Notes: generated by a model not told the origin, from the sequence alone. A stretch of 43,015 nt of DNA from JACZSB01 sp965372015 (GCA_965372015.1 CBDVAP010000008.1:1-43015); one strand, 5' to 3'. Counted from the first letter of the stretch, positions 7,931 to 17,076 are shown. Made by a program: numbers and translations.

Positions 7931-9244
7931 TTACTCCATCATGGCGGCAGTTGAACCACTATCATCACCCAGAGGGTACAGTCTGAAATGGAACCGGCCG
8001 TCACGAACCTCTGCCAGGCATATAGGCCCGATGTCATTGTGGGTGGCGTCAAAGATGATCTCTCCGGTAACACCCTGGTAGGACTTCAGGGAAACAAGTC
8101 CATCCCGGATGCGAACCCGGTTCAGGCCAGCTACGCGTATGGCGTCGATGAGAATGGTCAGGCCATCATAGGCATGGGCGGCGAAGGCTTCCAGCTCTTC
8201 ATCGAACCGCTCCCTGTAGCGACGGCGGACCTCTTTCAGACGGGGATCATCACGGTTGGGATTGTAGGGATAGGCCGCAACGACGCCTTCGGCCGCCTCA
8301 CCGGCGGTCTCGATGAATTCGGGGGTGACCAAGCGGTCAGCGCCGAAGACCCGCTGCTCCATCCCCATCCGGCGCATCTGCTTGACGATCAGGGCCGCTT
8401 CCCGGGCGTCGCCCCAGATCACGACTGCTTCGGCGTTGGCCCGACGGATACGGTCGAGCTGGGGAGCGAAGTCGGTATCGCCGGTGGAATAGCGCAGCTC
8501 GAACAGGAGGGGATGACCCAGGCGGCGAGCGGTGTCCTGAAATTCGGTGATACCCATGCGACCATACCGGTTGTTATTACGGAGTACGGTCACCCGCTTA
8601 ATACCCATCCGGTTAAAGATATAATCGGCCAGGGCGTAGCTGTTCTGGCGGTCGTCGGGGAAGCACCGGATCAGCCAGGGGATGCGGGTTTCGGTGAGGG
8701 TGGGATCGGTGGATCCCGTGTTCACGATGAATAGTTCCAGTTTCAGGGCCACCCGCAAGATGACATGGGTGCTGGCGCCATCGATGGAGCCGAGTACCGC
8801 CCAAACTTGCTCCTCGTTGAGCTCAACCAGCGTATTACTCGAGGCGCCCCATAAACCGGCGTCATTGCGGACGACTAATTCGAAAGGCAGCCCCTGGTAA
8901 CCCCCAGTCGCATTGGCCTCCTCCAGGGCGAGAATGGCGCCCTGGAGCATCCGGTTACCCAACAGGTCTTCGGTGGTGCCTTCGAGTGGGCCGATGAAAC
9001 CGATTTTGACGCTCGTCAGGTCTGGTGCCGAGGGCTTCGCACGGCCCGGTCCCAGGAACTCCTGGGGTTCATCGAAAAAGTGCTTGTAGGGCTTTTTATA
9101 CTTCCCATAGGGCAACATGGCCTCAGGGGCATTGCCGTAATTACGCTCCTGGGTCTGACCATGAGCGACAGTCGGGGCCGTGCTCATAACCAGAGACACA
9201 ATCAGTAGAATCAGTCCTGTCGGATAGGGCCGCACGACTATCAC
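7931..9244 (-). CDS. Periplasmic ligand-binding protein, branched-chain amino acid (LivJ/Peripla_BP_6) type
   Basis: N-terminal signal peptide (GLILLIVSLVMSTAPTVAHG), a ~45-residue linker, then the binding-protein core VKIGFIGPLEGTTEDLLGNRMLQGAILALEEANATGG. The C-terminal part has AAHAYDGLTILIDAIRVAGLNRVRIRDGL. The start is GTG 9244, overlapping the stop of the RidA-like gene by 4 nt (GTGA), which argues for translational coupling. Like its paralogue at 5751-6929 it has no transporter partners nearby. The ligand cannot be told from sequence. Confidence 0.9.
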   Translation of the reverse strand: MIVVRPYPTGLILLIVSLVMSTAPTVAHGQTQERNYGNAPEAMLPYGKYKKPYKHFFDEPQEFLGPGRAKPSAPDLTSVKIGFIGPLEGTTEDLLGNRMLQGAILALEEANATGGYQGLPFELVVRNDAGLWGASSNTLVELNEEQVWAVLGSIDGASTHVILRVALKLELFIVNTGSTDPTLTETRIPWLIRCFPDDRQNSYALADYIFNRMGIKRVTVLRNNNRYGRMGITEFQDTARRLGHPLLFELRYSTGDTDFAPQLDRIRRANAEAVVIWGDAREAALIVKQMRRMGMEQRVFGADRLVTPEFIETAGEAAEGVVAAYPYNPNRDDPRLKEVRRRYRERFDEELEAFAAHAYDGLTILIDAIRVAGLNRVRIRDGLVSLKSYQGVTGEIIFDATHNDIGPICLAEVRDGRFHFRLYPLGDDSGSTAAMME

Positions 9245-9840
9245 TCCTGCTTGAGCCGTACGATGGCGATAGCTTCCATTTCCACCAACAGCTCGTCCCA
9301 GCAGATACTGGCCTGGATGCCGGTGCTGGCAGGCACGGGATCAAGTCCCAGCCATTGGAAGAAGGTTGTCCGAATCTCGTTAAAGTCCCGGTAGTCCCGC
9401 TGGATGTCCTTCAGATAGCACGAGGTGCGCACCACATCGTGCCAGGTCATATCTTCAGCCTTGAGCAACTGGGTAATGTTCAGGTAGGTGCGCCAGGTCT
9501 GGGCACGGAAATCGCCGGCGTGAGCCACTTGGCCTTTTTCATTCATGCTGGCGGTTCCGGATATGAGAAGCACCTTAGTATCCGCGATGGTGAAAGCCAG
9601 GGCCCGGGAGAAGGTTGAAGGCCTGGGAGAGTAATCATAGGCTTCATTCAGAACGTCAGGAGCATGGACCGCCCATTTTTCCAGGGACGGCCCCTCAAGA
9701 TGACCGGGGGGCGGGGTGTAGGGCTTTACTTCCCCCTCTGGTGAAAGCATCTCAAGGGCTTCCAGCTCCTCACGTTCAGCGTCAGTGAGGTTGGCAATTT
9801 TAATCATAGGTAAATCGAGTTTTAAGGTCTCGTCAGTCAT
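9241..9840 (-). CDS. RidA (YjgF/YER057c/UK114) superfamily protein
   Basis: The C-terminal ~130 residues match the RidA fold: LLISGTASMNEKGQVAHAGDFRAQTWRTYLNITQLLKAEDMTWHDVVRTSCYLKDIQRDYRDFNEI and the final VEMEAIAIVRL. RidA enzymes hydrolyse reactive enamine/imine intermediates; other family members act on chorismate. An extra ~65-residue N-terminal region (rich in Glu and Pro) makes it longer than ordinary RidA (about 130 aa). The start ATG 9840 has AAGGA five bases upstream. It is cotranscribed with exported proteins although no signal peptide is visible. Confidence 0.85.
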   Translation of the reverse strand: MTDETLKLDLPMIKIANLTDAEREELEALEMLSPEGEVKPYTPPPGHLEGPSLEKWAVHAPDVLNEAYDYSPRPSTFSRALAFTIADTKVLLISGTASMNEKGQVAHAGDFRAQTWRTYLNITQLLKAEDMTWHDVVRTSCYLKDIQRDYRDFNEIRTTFFQWLGLDPVPASTGIQASICWDELLVEMEAIAIVRLKQE

Positions 9841-9859
9841 GCTATTCCTTTATTGCGTT

Positions 9860-11047
9860 TCATCGAATGGAGGGACGATTCGATTCAGGCAGGGCCACCC
9901 CGCGACTGACCCCCTGAGAGGTAGTCACCCAAATGAAATCATCCTGGAAATCAACACCCAATACAAAGTTGTGGGCAATGGCCGTTTCACTCTGTTGACG
10001 ATCATCGATCTCTTTACCGCTGGAAATCCAGACTTCACCCCTGCCAGTCTCATCCTGGCGTTGGTAGGTGATCCAGGTGGCGCCATCGAAACTGTTTAAT
10101 CCCTTATCGGTACAGATCCAGACGGCCGAGCCACGGCCCTTTACGAAATTGATAAAGTTGCTTACAAGTCCCTGGTCGTGGTCGAAATAGCCCTGCCAGC
10201 GGGCCCCGTCATAACGGTTCAGGCCGAAATAGGTACCGATCCAGAGGATGCCGTTGACATATGAGACGCTGGCAACTATATCGTGGACCAGGCCGTCGTC
10301 CGGGTAGAGGTCTAGTTCCATCTCCTTGTCCGGGTCGCGGTATTCACGCCAGCGGCCGGTGCGGATATTATATTCCAGGATGCCGCCTCCCCACACACCG
10401 GTATAGACGATGTCATTATCGGCCGAGACGGCGTACGTCCAGATCTCGTGCATGGGCGTGTTTTTTTCATTATAGATTTCCCACTGCCCGGTCAGGGTGT
10501 TCAAGCGACTGATGCCGCTGGCGGTGGCGACCCAGACCTCATCGCCCGTGCAGGTGACCCCGTAGACCACATCGTTCACCAAGCCACTGTTGAACTGGTT
10601 ATAGGTATCGAATCTTCCGGCCGAGAAACGGCTCAGGCCGCCCATGGTTGCCACCCACAGATCACCGGTCTGGGGGCTTACCTCGATGGCCATGACCACA
10701 TCGTGGGCCAAGCCATCTTCGGTGGAATAGGTGCGCCATTGGTCGTCCTGGTAGCTGGCCAGCCCGGCATCGGTGCCGATCCAGACGGTAGCGCCATCCA
10801 CTCGGACGCAGAAGGCTTTGTTGGATGGGAGGCCATCCTTGGTGGTGAAGGTGCGCCACTGGCCGTAGATCGGCATCCGATCGGTGGCGGGTTGAGCCGC
10901 AGAGGCCATGTCTCCGGCGAAGGGCTTCCCGCGGGCAGAGAGCAGGTTTGGGCTACCACCGGCGGCCATCACACAGGCGGCGGCGATGATAACAGTCAGG
11001 CTGACTGCCAATCGCTTGCTACACACTTTCTTCATCCACGATTCCAT
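9860..11047 (-). CDS. Exported beta-propeller protein with Reg_prop (two-component regulator propeller) repeats
   Basis: After a signal peptide (KRLAVSLTVIIAAACVMAAGG) the protein consists of repeated Reg_prop units: WRTFTTKDGLPSNKAFCV, WIGTDAGLASY, WRTYSTEDGLAHDVV, WVATMGGLSRF, WIGTYFGLNRYDG and WICTDKGLNSFDG. Such propellers form the sensor part of hybrid kinases in Bacteroidota, but here no kinase or transmembrane domain follows, so it is a free-standing periplasmic propeller. Met 5 (11035) is an alternative start. Function unknown; the setting suggests a role with the exported haem proteins upstream. Confidence 0.85.
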   Translation of the reverse strand: MESWMKKVCSKRLAVSLTVIIAAACVMAAGGSPNLLSARGKPFAGDMASAAQPATDRMPIYGQWRTFTTKDGLPSNKAFCVRVDGATVWIGTDAGLASYQDDQWRTYSTEDGLAHDVVMAIEVSPQTGDLWVATMGGLSRFSAGRFDTYNQFNSGLVNDVVYGVTCTGDEVWVATASGISRLNTLTGQWEIYNEKNTPMHEIWTYAVSADNDIVYTGVWGGGILEYNIRTGRWREYRDPDKEMELDLYPDDGLVHDIVASVSYVNGILWIGTYFGLNRYDGARWQGYFDHDQGLVSNFINFVKGRGSAVWICTDKGLNSFDGATWITYQRQDETGRGEVWISSGKEIDDRQQSETAIAHNFVLGVDFQDDFIWVTTSQGVSRGVALPESNRPSIR

Positions 11048-11063
11048 AAGCGGCCTACGGAGA

Positions 11064-13046
11064 TCAGATACTCCTTAAATATTCGATCAGGTCGTTCAAC
11101 TGTTCTTTGGTGAAATCGTTAGCTACGCCATGCCGATCGTCCGGGTTGAACCGGGACCAGATTTCCTCCAGTGTCAACGCGCTGCCGTTATGCAGATAGG
11201 GGGACGACGCGTAGATGTTCACCAGATGGGGGTTGTCGAACAGCGTGTGCGTATCCAGTTCGGTCGACGTCCCGACATCCGTTTTCAGGGCATCGGTGTA
11301 GTTTGGCGCGGGGTGGCACGTCACGCAACGGTTCCCGGCAGGGATAGGTGTACCATTGTTGGTTACGGTGCGGTTAAAAAGGGCCTCGCCCCGTAATTGA
11401 GTAGTGGTCAGTTTGACATCGGCCGGCCGGAAACGGTTCGGTGGCTGATCAATTTTCCTGATGATAAAGGCCGCCAGTGATACGAGATCTTTCGGTGGGA
11501 AAGGATTGGTGCGTGTCAGCCACTTAGCAAAGCGGATGCCGTCCATCATATACAGACTGGTATTTTTCCCATTCCACTTGTAGGGCAAGGTTGAGCCGAT
11601 ATCGCGCAGGGAGCGGTTGTTCAACAGGTTCAGACCCAGGCCGTCGGGCTCCAGATCGTAGACCAGGGCGTCTTCATGCTCGTCGGGGTGGCACGAGCGG
11701 CAACTGAACTGATTCTGGTAAGTGAATCCCGCATTGTGGAAGAGACGCCGCCCTCGGCGGGTGAGGCTGATTTTGCGTGGTCCACCCAGATCGATTGTAT
11801 TCGCTACTACCAGCTGTGCCACATCGATCACGGAGATGCGGTCCGCCAGTCTTTCTGCCACGTAGAGGAGCCGTCCATCCGGCGACAGGGCGAGGCCCTT
11901 GGGGTTGGGCCCGGTGGGAATACGCTTGATGACATACCGCCGGCTGAGGCCTAAATGATTGGCATAGGTGGCCAGATCATTGTCGGAGGCCGAGGCCACC
12001 AGCGCCCGCAGGCTGTCAAGGTCTATGACCGAGATTTTATCAACCCCGGCGTGGCTTACGAAAGCCCGTTTCCCATCCGGTGTGATGATAATATCGTAGG
12101 GGTCGGCATAGTAGGCATTAGGCTGATCCAGCAGGAGCTGGACGGTCCGCCCCCCTTCCTTCCGCTCAATAATCCCGAAGCCGTTGGTGACCATCCAGCC
12201 ACGGTTAACCTGGGTGGCGGGGATCAGGTTTTTGGGCCGGATCAGGGTCACCATGACCCAGTCGCCGGAGGGAGTGAAATCCAGGCCTTCCAGGGCATGG
12301 GCGGAGTCGAAAACCTGGCGCTCAACCACCCGGAGAGTGCGGGTATCGACCACTGTTACTTCGGTGGCGGGGGGTGTCCGGTAGGGCGTGGGATTGGTGA
12401 GCTTGTTGACGACATAAATGGACCCGCCGCCGGGAGAGAGGGCGACGGCGTAAGGACTTTGCCCACCCGCCAGGCGCCGTATTTCCAGAGCGGATTCAAG
12501 GTCGATAACCGAAATATCGTTGGAATAATTGTTGGCCACATAGAGCCGCCGCTCATCAGGGCCTAACGCCATGCCGGTGGGACCATCGCCCGGTTTCAGC
12601 TCCGAGATAATCTCTTCCTGCGCCAAGTCAATGACGCTGATGGTGTTGGCCCACTGGTTGCTCACGTAGGCGGTTCTGCCATCCCGGCTGAGAATGACCG
12701 AGTGCGGATGTTGCCCAAGGGGGATTGTACCTGCCACCCGGCCCTGACCGGTATCGACAATCAGCAGTTGGCCGCTTTCCTGGGCCGTAACATAGAGCCG
12801 GTGGCCATCGGGAGCGATGGCGATATCAATCGGGGAGTGGTATTGCTGGTCGAGAAAGTTTTCGGTGATGAAGTTTTTTCCCCCTTCAATGTGGCAAGGG
12901 ATACAGTTGGTGGGCGTAGCGACGTGGCCCTCGACGCCCCCCATGATGTAGCGAGTATGTTCTACGGCGATACCATGGCCCACCCAGGCCGCAGACGCAA
13001 GGCCTGCGATCAGGACACCAATGATGATGGCCTTTTTATTATTCAT
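11064..13046 (-). CDS. YVTN beta-propeller fused to cytochrome c peroxidase/MauG-like di-haem domain
   Basis: A signal anchor (KAIIIGVLIAGLASAAWVG) precedes a first haem motif CIPCH near residue 48. About six YVTN-type blades follow (DGHRLYVTAQ, DGRTAYVSNQWANTISVIDL, DERRLYVANNYSNDISVIDL, DGRLLYVAERLADRISVIDV). The C-terminal ~220 residues contain CRSCH and CVTCH plus SPYLHNGSALTLEEI, typical of the cytochrome c peroxidase/MauG family. Three haem c are therefore expected. Likely periplasmic redox enzyme or electron acceptor; substrate unknown. The start ATG 13046 has GGGGGA upstream and overlaps the stop of the preceding gene by 8 nt. Confidence 0.9.
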   Translation of the reverse strand: MNNKKAIIIGVLIAGLASAAWVGHGIAVEHTRYIMGGVEGHVATPTNCIPCHIEGGKNFITENFLDQQYHSPIDIAIAPDGHRLYVTAQESGQLLIVDTGQGRVAGTIPLGQHPHSVILSRDGRTAYVSNQWANTISVIDLAQEEIISELKPGDGPTGMALGPDERRLYVANNYSNDISVIDLESALEIRRLAGGQSPYAVALSPGGGSIYVVNKLTNPTPYRTPPATEVTVVDTRTLRVVERQVFDSAHALEGLDFTPSGDWVMVTLIRPKNLIPATQVNRGWMVTNGFGIIERKEGGRTVQLLLDQPNAYYADPYDIIITPDGKRAFVSHAGVDKISVIDLDSLRALVASASDNDLATYANHLGLSRRYVIKRIPTGPNPKGLALSPDGRLLYVAERLADRISVIDVAQLVVANTIDLGGPRKISLTRRGRRLFHNAGFTYQNQFSCRSCHPDEHEDALVYDLEPDGLGLNLLNNRSLRDIGSTLPYKWNGKNTSLYMMDGIRFAKWLTRTNPFPPKDLVSLAAFIIRKIDQPPNRFRPADVKLTTTQLRGEALFNRTVTNNGTPIPAGNRCVTCHPAPNYTDALKTDVGTSTELDTHTLFDNPHLVNIYASSPYLHNGSALTLEEIWSRFNPDDRHGVANDFTKEQLNDLIEYLRSI

Positions 13047-14469
13047 GAGACGATCCCCCGGCGGCGACCGGTTGCCCTGAGTTCACCAGGGCAGATGGCG
13101 CCGGCAAGGTAACGGCCGGCTTGGTAATCGCCAACGGTACCCGATTATCCGGGGCCCTTTCCCGGTCTTCGTGGCAGCCAACGCAGCCGCGGCGTTCATA
13201 GGGCCGGATCCAGATCCAGTCGGAGGGACCGATAACGGTGCGGCCCTTCTCATCCAGGGTGGTGAATTGGAGGGGCGTATCGCCGGGGAGTTCCAGGTGG
13301 AAGGACCCATCATCCTCCAGCGGGACAGTGCCCAGGATCTTCGTAATTGTGCGGATTTTCACGGATACCGCCTTTCCAGCGCCGGGAGGTATCCTGGTAG
13401 CGCCGGGGTCGTTGAGGCGCGCATCCTGGCAGTAGTACCAGCCGGTGGATTTCTCCACATTCACCCGGCTGATGATGCCCTTGGGAACGGGGCGGGGGTT
13501 GACACCTACCGGTTCCAGGGCGTGGTACTCGGGATTCCCCCATATTTGTTTGCCGATCACCCGTGCCTCGGTGTCAAACTCATACAAGGTGTACGGTTCG
13601 CTGTCAGCCGGGCGGTAGGCCACCAGCAGGCGATGACTCTCTACCGGAAATGCGGAATGGAAACTGCCCTCAAGATGGCTCGTGAGTTCAATCCGGGAAT
13701 GCAACGGTTGGGCCATGGAGACGGAGACGAGCCTGCCCTGCCCATTGTGTCCAGGTGTGCTTTCGGCGAAGACAACTTCCCCGGTGGGGGTTTCACGACC
13801 CCGGCCGATCCAGGAGCTTCCCCGGCTGCCCGGATGGAACAGTTCCACGTCGGTGCCATCGGAACGCCCGCTCATGATGCGCGGGGGTGCTTCACCCTCT
13901 GAAAGATTAGTGTACAGCATCCGCCCGTCGTGCAAAAGGGCCGGTGAGAGTTCAGCGGCGGGGTGGAAGGTGACCGGTTGGAGATTGGACCCATCGGGAT
14001 TACAGGTATACAAGGCGAAGTTGTCCTCGCCGCCTTCATATCCCTGGTATGGGTCTGCCTTGGCGCTGTAAATAATATGGTCACCAGCGAGATAGGCCGG
14101 ATCCGTACAATTGGCCAGGCCGGTGGTGATTTGCCGGGCTCGGCCTCCTCCGATCTTCATCTCCCAGAGCTGCCAGGGGTCTCCCGCACTGCGTTGGCCA
14201 GAGAAGAGCAACCGTCTGCCATCGTAGGAGACTTCAGGCGCCCGGGCAGAGTAGAAATCTCCCGTCAGGATTTTTATTTCCGAGCCGGGTTGGAGAGCTG
14301 CAATGCGGCTGCGGGAAGTGAAGAGGCGTGCGATGGGGTCGCCCTCAATCTGAGCAAATTCATCAACGGGAACCTGGGTGAAGATTATTGTGCCTTGCGG
14401 TAGCGCCCGGCCGCAACCGGCCCATAGCAGCAGGGCCAGGCCTGAAGGCGCCAACCACCGAATCACCAC
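13039..14469 (-). CDS. HzsA-related (hydrazine synthase alpha-like) haem protein, probable lipoprotein
   Basis: The middle is a TolB/PD40-like propeller (PEVSYDGRRLLFSGQ, IIYSAKADPY, NPDGSNLQPVTFHP). The C-terminal part has VPLEDDGSFHLELPGDTPLQF, then WIWIRPYERRGCVGCHEDRERAPDNR with one CXXCH haem site; this arrangement is what is annotated as HzsA-related. True hydrazine synthase needs partner subunits that are absent here, so hydrazine chemistry should not be assumed. Start choice: the frame is open to 14529, but GTG 14469 has AAGGGAG five bases upstream and yields a clean signal (VIRWLAPSGLALLLWAGC) with a possible lipobox. ATG 14487 is an alternative. Confidence 0.78.
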   Translation of the reverse strand: MVIRWLAPSGLALLLWAGCGRALPQGTIIFTQVPVDEFAQIEGDPIARLFTSRSRIAALQPGSEIKILTGDFYSARAPEVSYDGRRLLFSGQRSAGDPWQLWEMKIGGGRARQITTGLANCTDPAYLAGDHIIYSAKADPYQGYEGGEDNFALYTCNPDGSNLQPVTFHPAAELSPALLHDGRMLYTNLSEGEAPPRIMSGRSDGTDVELFHPGSRGSSWIGRGRETPTGEVVFAESTPGHNGQGRLVSVSMAQPLHSRIELTSHLEGSFHSAFPVESHRLLVAYRPADSEPYTLYEFDTEARVIGKQIWGNPEYHALEPVGVNPRPVPKGIISRVNVEKSTGWYYCQDARLNDPGATRIPPGAGKAVSVKIRTITKILGTVPLEDDGSFHLELPGDTPLQFTTLDEKGRTVIGPSDWIWIRPYERRGCVGCHEDRERAPDNRVPLAITKPAVTLPAPSALVNSGQPVAAGGSSHE

Positions 14470-14506
14470 ATACACTCCCTTGATCATAATATAAATTCCA
14501 TGGACC

Positions 14507-16219
14507 CTATAGTTCGGTGACGGTAACAAATTGTCCCGCCTGAACGTTTACCAGGATCTGCTTCCGGCCCGATGGCCAGACGATTTCGATGCTGTCGGCC
14601 TGGGATGCCGCCCCCAATCCGAAATGAAGCCTGGGATCGTTCTGCGAAAGGTAGCCGCTGGAGCTCATTTTATGTGCGACCTGCACCTGGTCACCGGAGA
14701 CAACCCTGATCCTGGCACCAATTCCATCGCGGTTGCTGGTGGTCCCAACCAGGCGGAGATTCACCCAACTGTTTTCATTACCGCCCACATTCTGCAACAG
14801 GATAGCCGGATTATTGAGGTTGACGATGAAAGCATCGATGTCGCCATCGTTGTCGTAGTCGCCGAAACAGGCCCCCCGTCCTATGAGTTCTTCCTGGAAA
14901 TATTGGCCCCGTTCTATTGAAGCATCACGGAATTTGCCGTCGCCTAAGTTGTCGAACAGCTGGTCTTCCTGACCGTAGAGATGTTTTACATCGCTATTAA
15001 CCTGGAAAATATCGAGGTCGCCGTCATTGTCATGATCGAAGAAACCGGAACCCCAGCCCACATACTGGCCGCTGGGCATGGCGATGCCGGACTGGATGGA
15101 AAGGTCCCGGAAAAGGCCGTGACCCTCATTGTGAAACAGGGAACTGAAGGAGATGTCAGACACATAGATGTCCAGGAGGCCGTCGTTGTCGTAGTCCACA
15201 AAATGGACCGCCATAGCAGCGGTTGCGTCTCCCATCTCGCTGTAGGCTACGCCGGCCGATAGAGCGATATTTTTGAAACCCTGACCACTCTGGTTATGGA
15301 AGAGGTAGTTTTCCATGGCATCGTTGGAGACGTAGATGTCCACGTAGCCGTCATTATCGAAATCGGCGGCGCTGACCCCCATCATACGTCCCTCAGGCCG
15401 GTAGAGTCCCAGATCCCGGGTCACGTCCTTAAAAGTGCCATCCCCGTTGTTATGATAGAGCACATCCGGCTGTCCCGAATAGGCCAAAGGACCAGGAAAA
15501 CCATCTGGAGAATAATAAAAGGTATAATCAGGGTCGTATTCCAAATAATTGCCCACGTAAAGGTCCAGGTAGCCGTCATTATCATAGTCGAACCACACAG
15601 CCTCGACACTGTTTAAGGCGCTGCCTACCCCAGCATCGTCGGTCACGTTGGTGAACTTGCCGTTACCGTTATTGCGATAAAGTACGTTTTTACCGTAATT
15701 ACTGACGTAGATGTCAGGGTCACCATCATTATCATAATCCCCAATGGCTACTCCTATGCCATAGCCCTTGGCATCCCCAACACCCGCTTTGCCAGTCACA
15801 TCCTCAAACCTGCCGTCGCCCCGGTTGCGGTAAAGCCGGTTGCCTTCATTTCCGGTGGACTTTTTACCTTCGCTGAATCCTTCGATATAGGCACCACTTA
15901 CTATATAAAGGTCAAGCTGCCCATCCTGATCATAGTCAAGGAAGGCGGCGCCGCTACCCACCGATTCCATAATATTGTTGAGGTGATCATCGCCCATGGA
16001 ATGTACGAAATCTATCCCGGCATCCTGAGTGACATCCATGAAGTGTATTTGGCCGGGTGCAGCACGGTATTGCGCTTCCGGAGGGGTTTTGGAAATCTTG
16101 GCCTGGTCAGTCGCCCGGCAGCCCAGGGCAGTAAAAGCCCCTATGGCACCCAGACCCAGGTAGAAGGATACTGTTCTAAGATAATCAATTCCTTTCACCG
16201 ACTGCGTGATCGCCGGCAT
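14507..16219 (-). CDS. CRTAC1-family FG-GAP repeat protein with ASPIC/UnbV domain, probable lipoprotein
   Basis: At least seven FG-GAP/VCBS-like calcium-type repeats are visible (DYDQDGQLDLYIVSG, DYDNDGDPDIYVSNYG, DYDNDGYLDLYVGNY, DFDNDGYVDIYVSND, DHDNDGDLDIFQVNSD, DYDNDGDIDAFIVN). The C-terminal domain (DGIGARIRVVSGDQ, then LHFGLGAASQADSIEIVWPSG) is ASPIC/UnbV. A signal region ending in FTALGC suggests a lipoprotein. ATG 16219, with GAGAGGA about 10 nt upstream, is preferred over the open frame to 16261. It is the first gene of the minus-strand cluster running to 5751. Function unknown; these proteins usually bind ligands outside the cell. Confidence 0.88.
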   Translation of the reverse strand: MPAITQSVKGIDYLRTVSFYLGLGAIGAFTALGCRATDQAKISKTPPEAQYRAAPGQIHFMDVTQDAGIDFVHSMGDDHLNNIMESVGSGAAFLDYDQDGQLDLYIVSGAYIEGFSEGKKSTGNEGNRLYRNRGDGRFEDVTGKAGVGDAKGYGIGVAIGDYDNDGDPDIYVSNYGKNVLYRNNGNGKFTNVTDDAGVGSALNSVEAVWFDYDNDGYLDLYVGNYLEYDPDYTFYYSPDGFPGPLAYSGQPDVLYHNNGDGTFKDVTRDLGLYRPEGRMMGVSAADFDNDGYVDIYVSNDAMENYLFHNQSGQGFKNIALSAGVAYSEMGDATAAMAVHFVDYDNDGLLDIYVSDISFSSLFHNEGHGLFRDLSIQSGIAMPSGQYVGWGSGFFDHDNDGDLDIFQVNSDVKHLYGQEDQLFDNLGDGKFRDASIERGQYFQEELIGRGACFGDYDNDGDIDAFIVNLNNPAILLQNVGGNENSWVNLRLVGTTSNRDGIGARIRVVSGDQVQVAHKMSSSGYLSQNDPRLHFGLGAASQADSIEIVWPSGRKQILVNVQAGQFVTVTEL

Positions 16220-16261
16220 TGTCCAAATATCCTCTCTGTACCTTGTCGTGGGATCATACAA

Positions 16262-17076
16262 TCATAAAGTGGATAAGAAGATACACATATGATAATTTAA
16301 TACAATCCTCACACCCTCTCACCAAAAACTTATCACGTCGGTACCTGCCATAATATGTTGCCGGGGGTCAGTAATCCGGTCATCTTGCCTATTATTATAT
16401 AAATATTCTGTTCCAAAATATTATTGATCGGAACTCTCCGCCGCCTGCCAGATGCCATCTCTTGGAGACTATCGATTTAGGCGAGCACCTCGTTGTTGCC
16501 CGGTATCACAGCCAAGGTAGGTTAGTATCCTGAATCTAAAATCCCCGACAAATACGAGACTACCTTCAAGCATTCGTTTTTGCAGCTCAAGGAAAGCTGG
16601 GAAGGGGATAAAGCCCCCTATTAATTGCCCGGCTACATCTCTGCACGGCCGATAGTCATCACTACTTTCGAACCGGAGGTCGGTCTCGTCGTAGCCGTGT
16701 GATAGGCCTACGGTGAGACCGAGTTCACCCCCCTCTGGCGGGGGATAATCCATTGTCGTTGGTTCGAATCCAACCCCCGGTACCCTCGAAACAAGCCAAT
16801 CCTTTTTTATACCTATTCTATGTGTCTCTAGACGATTTCCTGAGTTTTCATCCTCGCTCATGGGCATCCTAATCGATTACTCGATGAATTCCTCGGCCAA
16901 TATCCGACGAGTTTTGAGTATTTGATTATGCGATGAGTTCGAGCACTGTCTAAACGGTGGTTTGTAATGGGGTGTTAGCCGGACATCTGTGATGCCTTGA
17001 AATCGCGGAATGTCGCTTAGTTTTTAGCCCCATGTGTCCAAAAGGCTCTGAAGCCCTACAGTGATTTACCTGAACG
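16262..17076. other. Gene-free stretch with hairpins, a tRNA-like 3' end and a repeated 3'-flank element
   Basis: The part next to 16262 is AT-rich and should hold the promoter of the minus-strand cluster, though I cannot assign boxes with confidence. A strong inverted repeat lies at 16681-16721 (CGGTCTC/GAGACCG with inner GTAG/CTAC), followed by a C5/G5 hairpin near 16728-16745 and a tRNA-like T arm and acceptor end. Positions 16944-16965 (ACTGTC, AAACGGTGGTTTG) and 17024-17071 resemble 5447-5485 and 5691-5743. Open frames through this stretch have no recognisable protein content. Confidence 0.5.
16758..16782 (+). other. tRNA-like T arm and acceptor 3' end (remnant or attachment site)
   Basis: GTTGG-TTCGAAT-CCAAC forms a perfect T arm, followed by CCCCGGT and A, like the 3' half of an acceptor stem plus discriminator. 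No matching 5' acceptor half or anticodon arm is visible upstream, so it is not an intact tRNA. Such partial 3' ends are typical remains of integration into a tRNA gene. It differs in sequence from the tRNA-fMet copies. Confidence 0.45.

Noticed and set aside
16469..16867. Minus-strand open frame of 132 codons containing GVGFEPTT
   Set aside because: The recognisable part is the reverse translation of the tRNA-like T arm at 16758-16782; the rest has no domain and spans hairpins.
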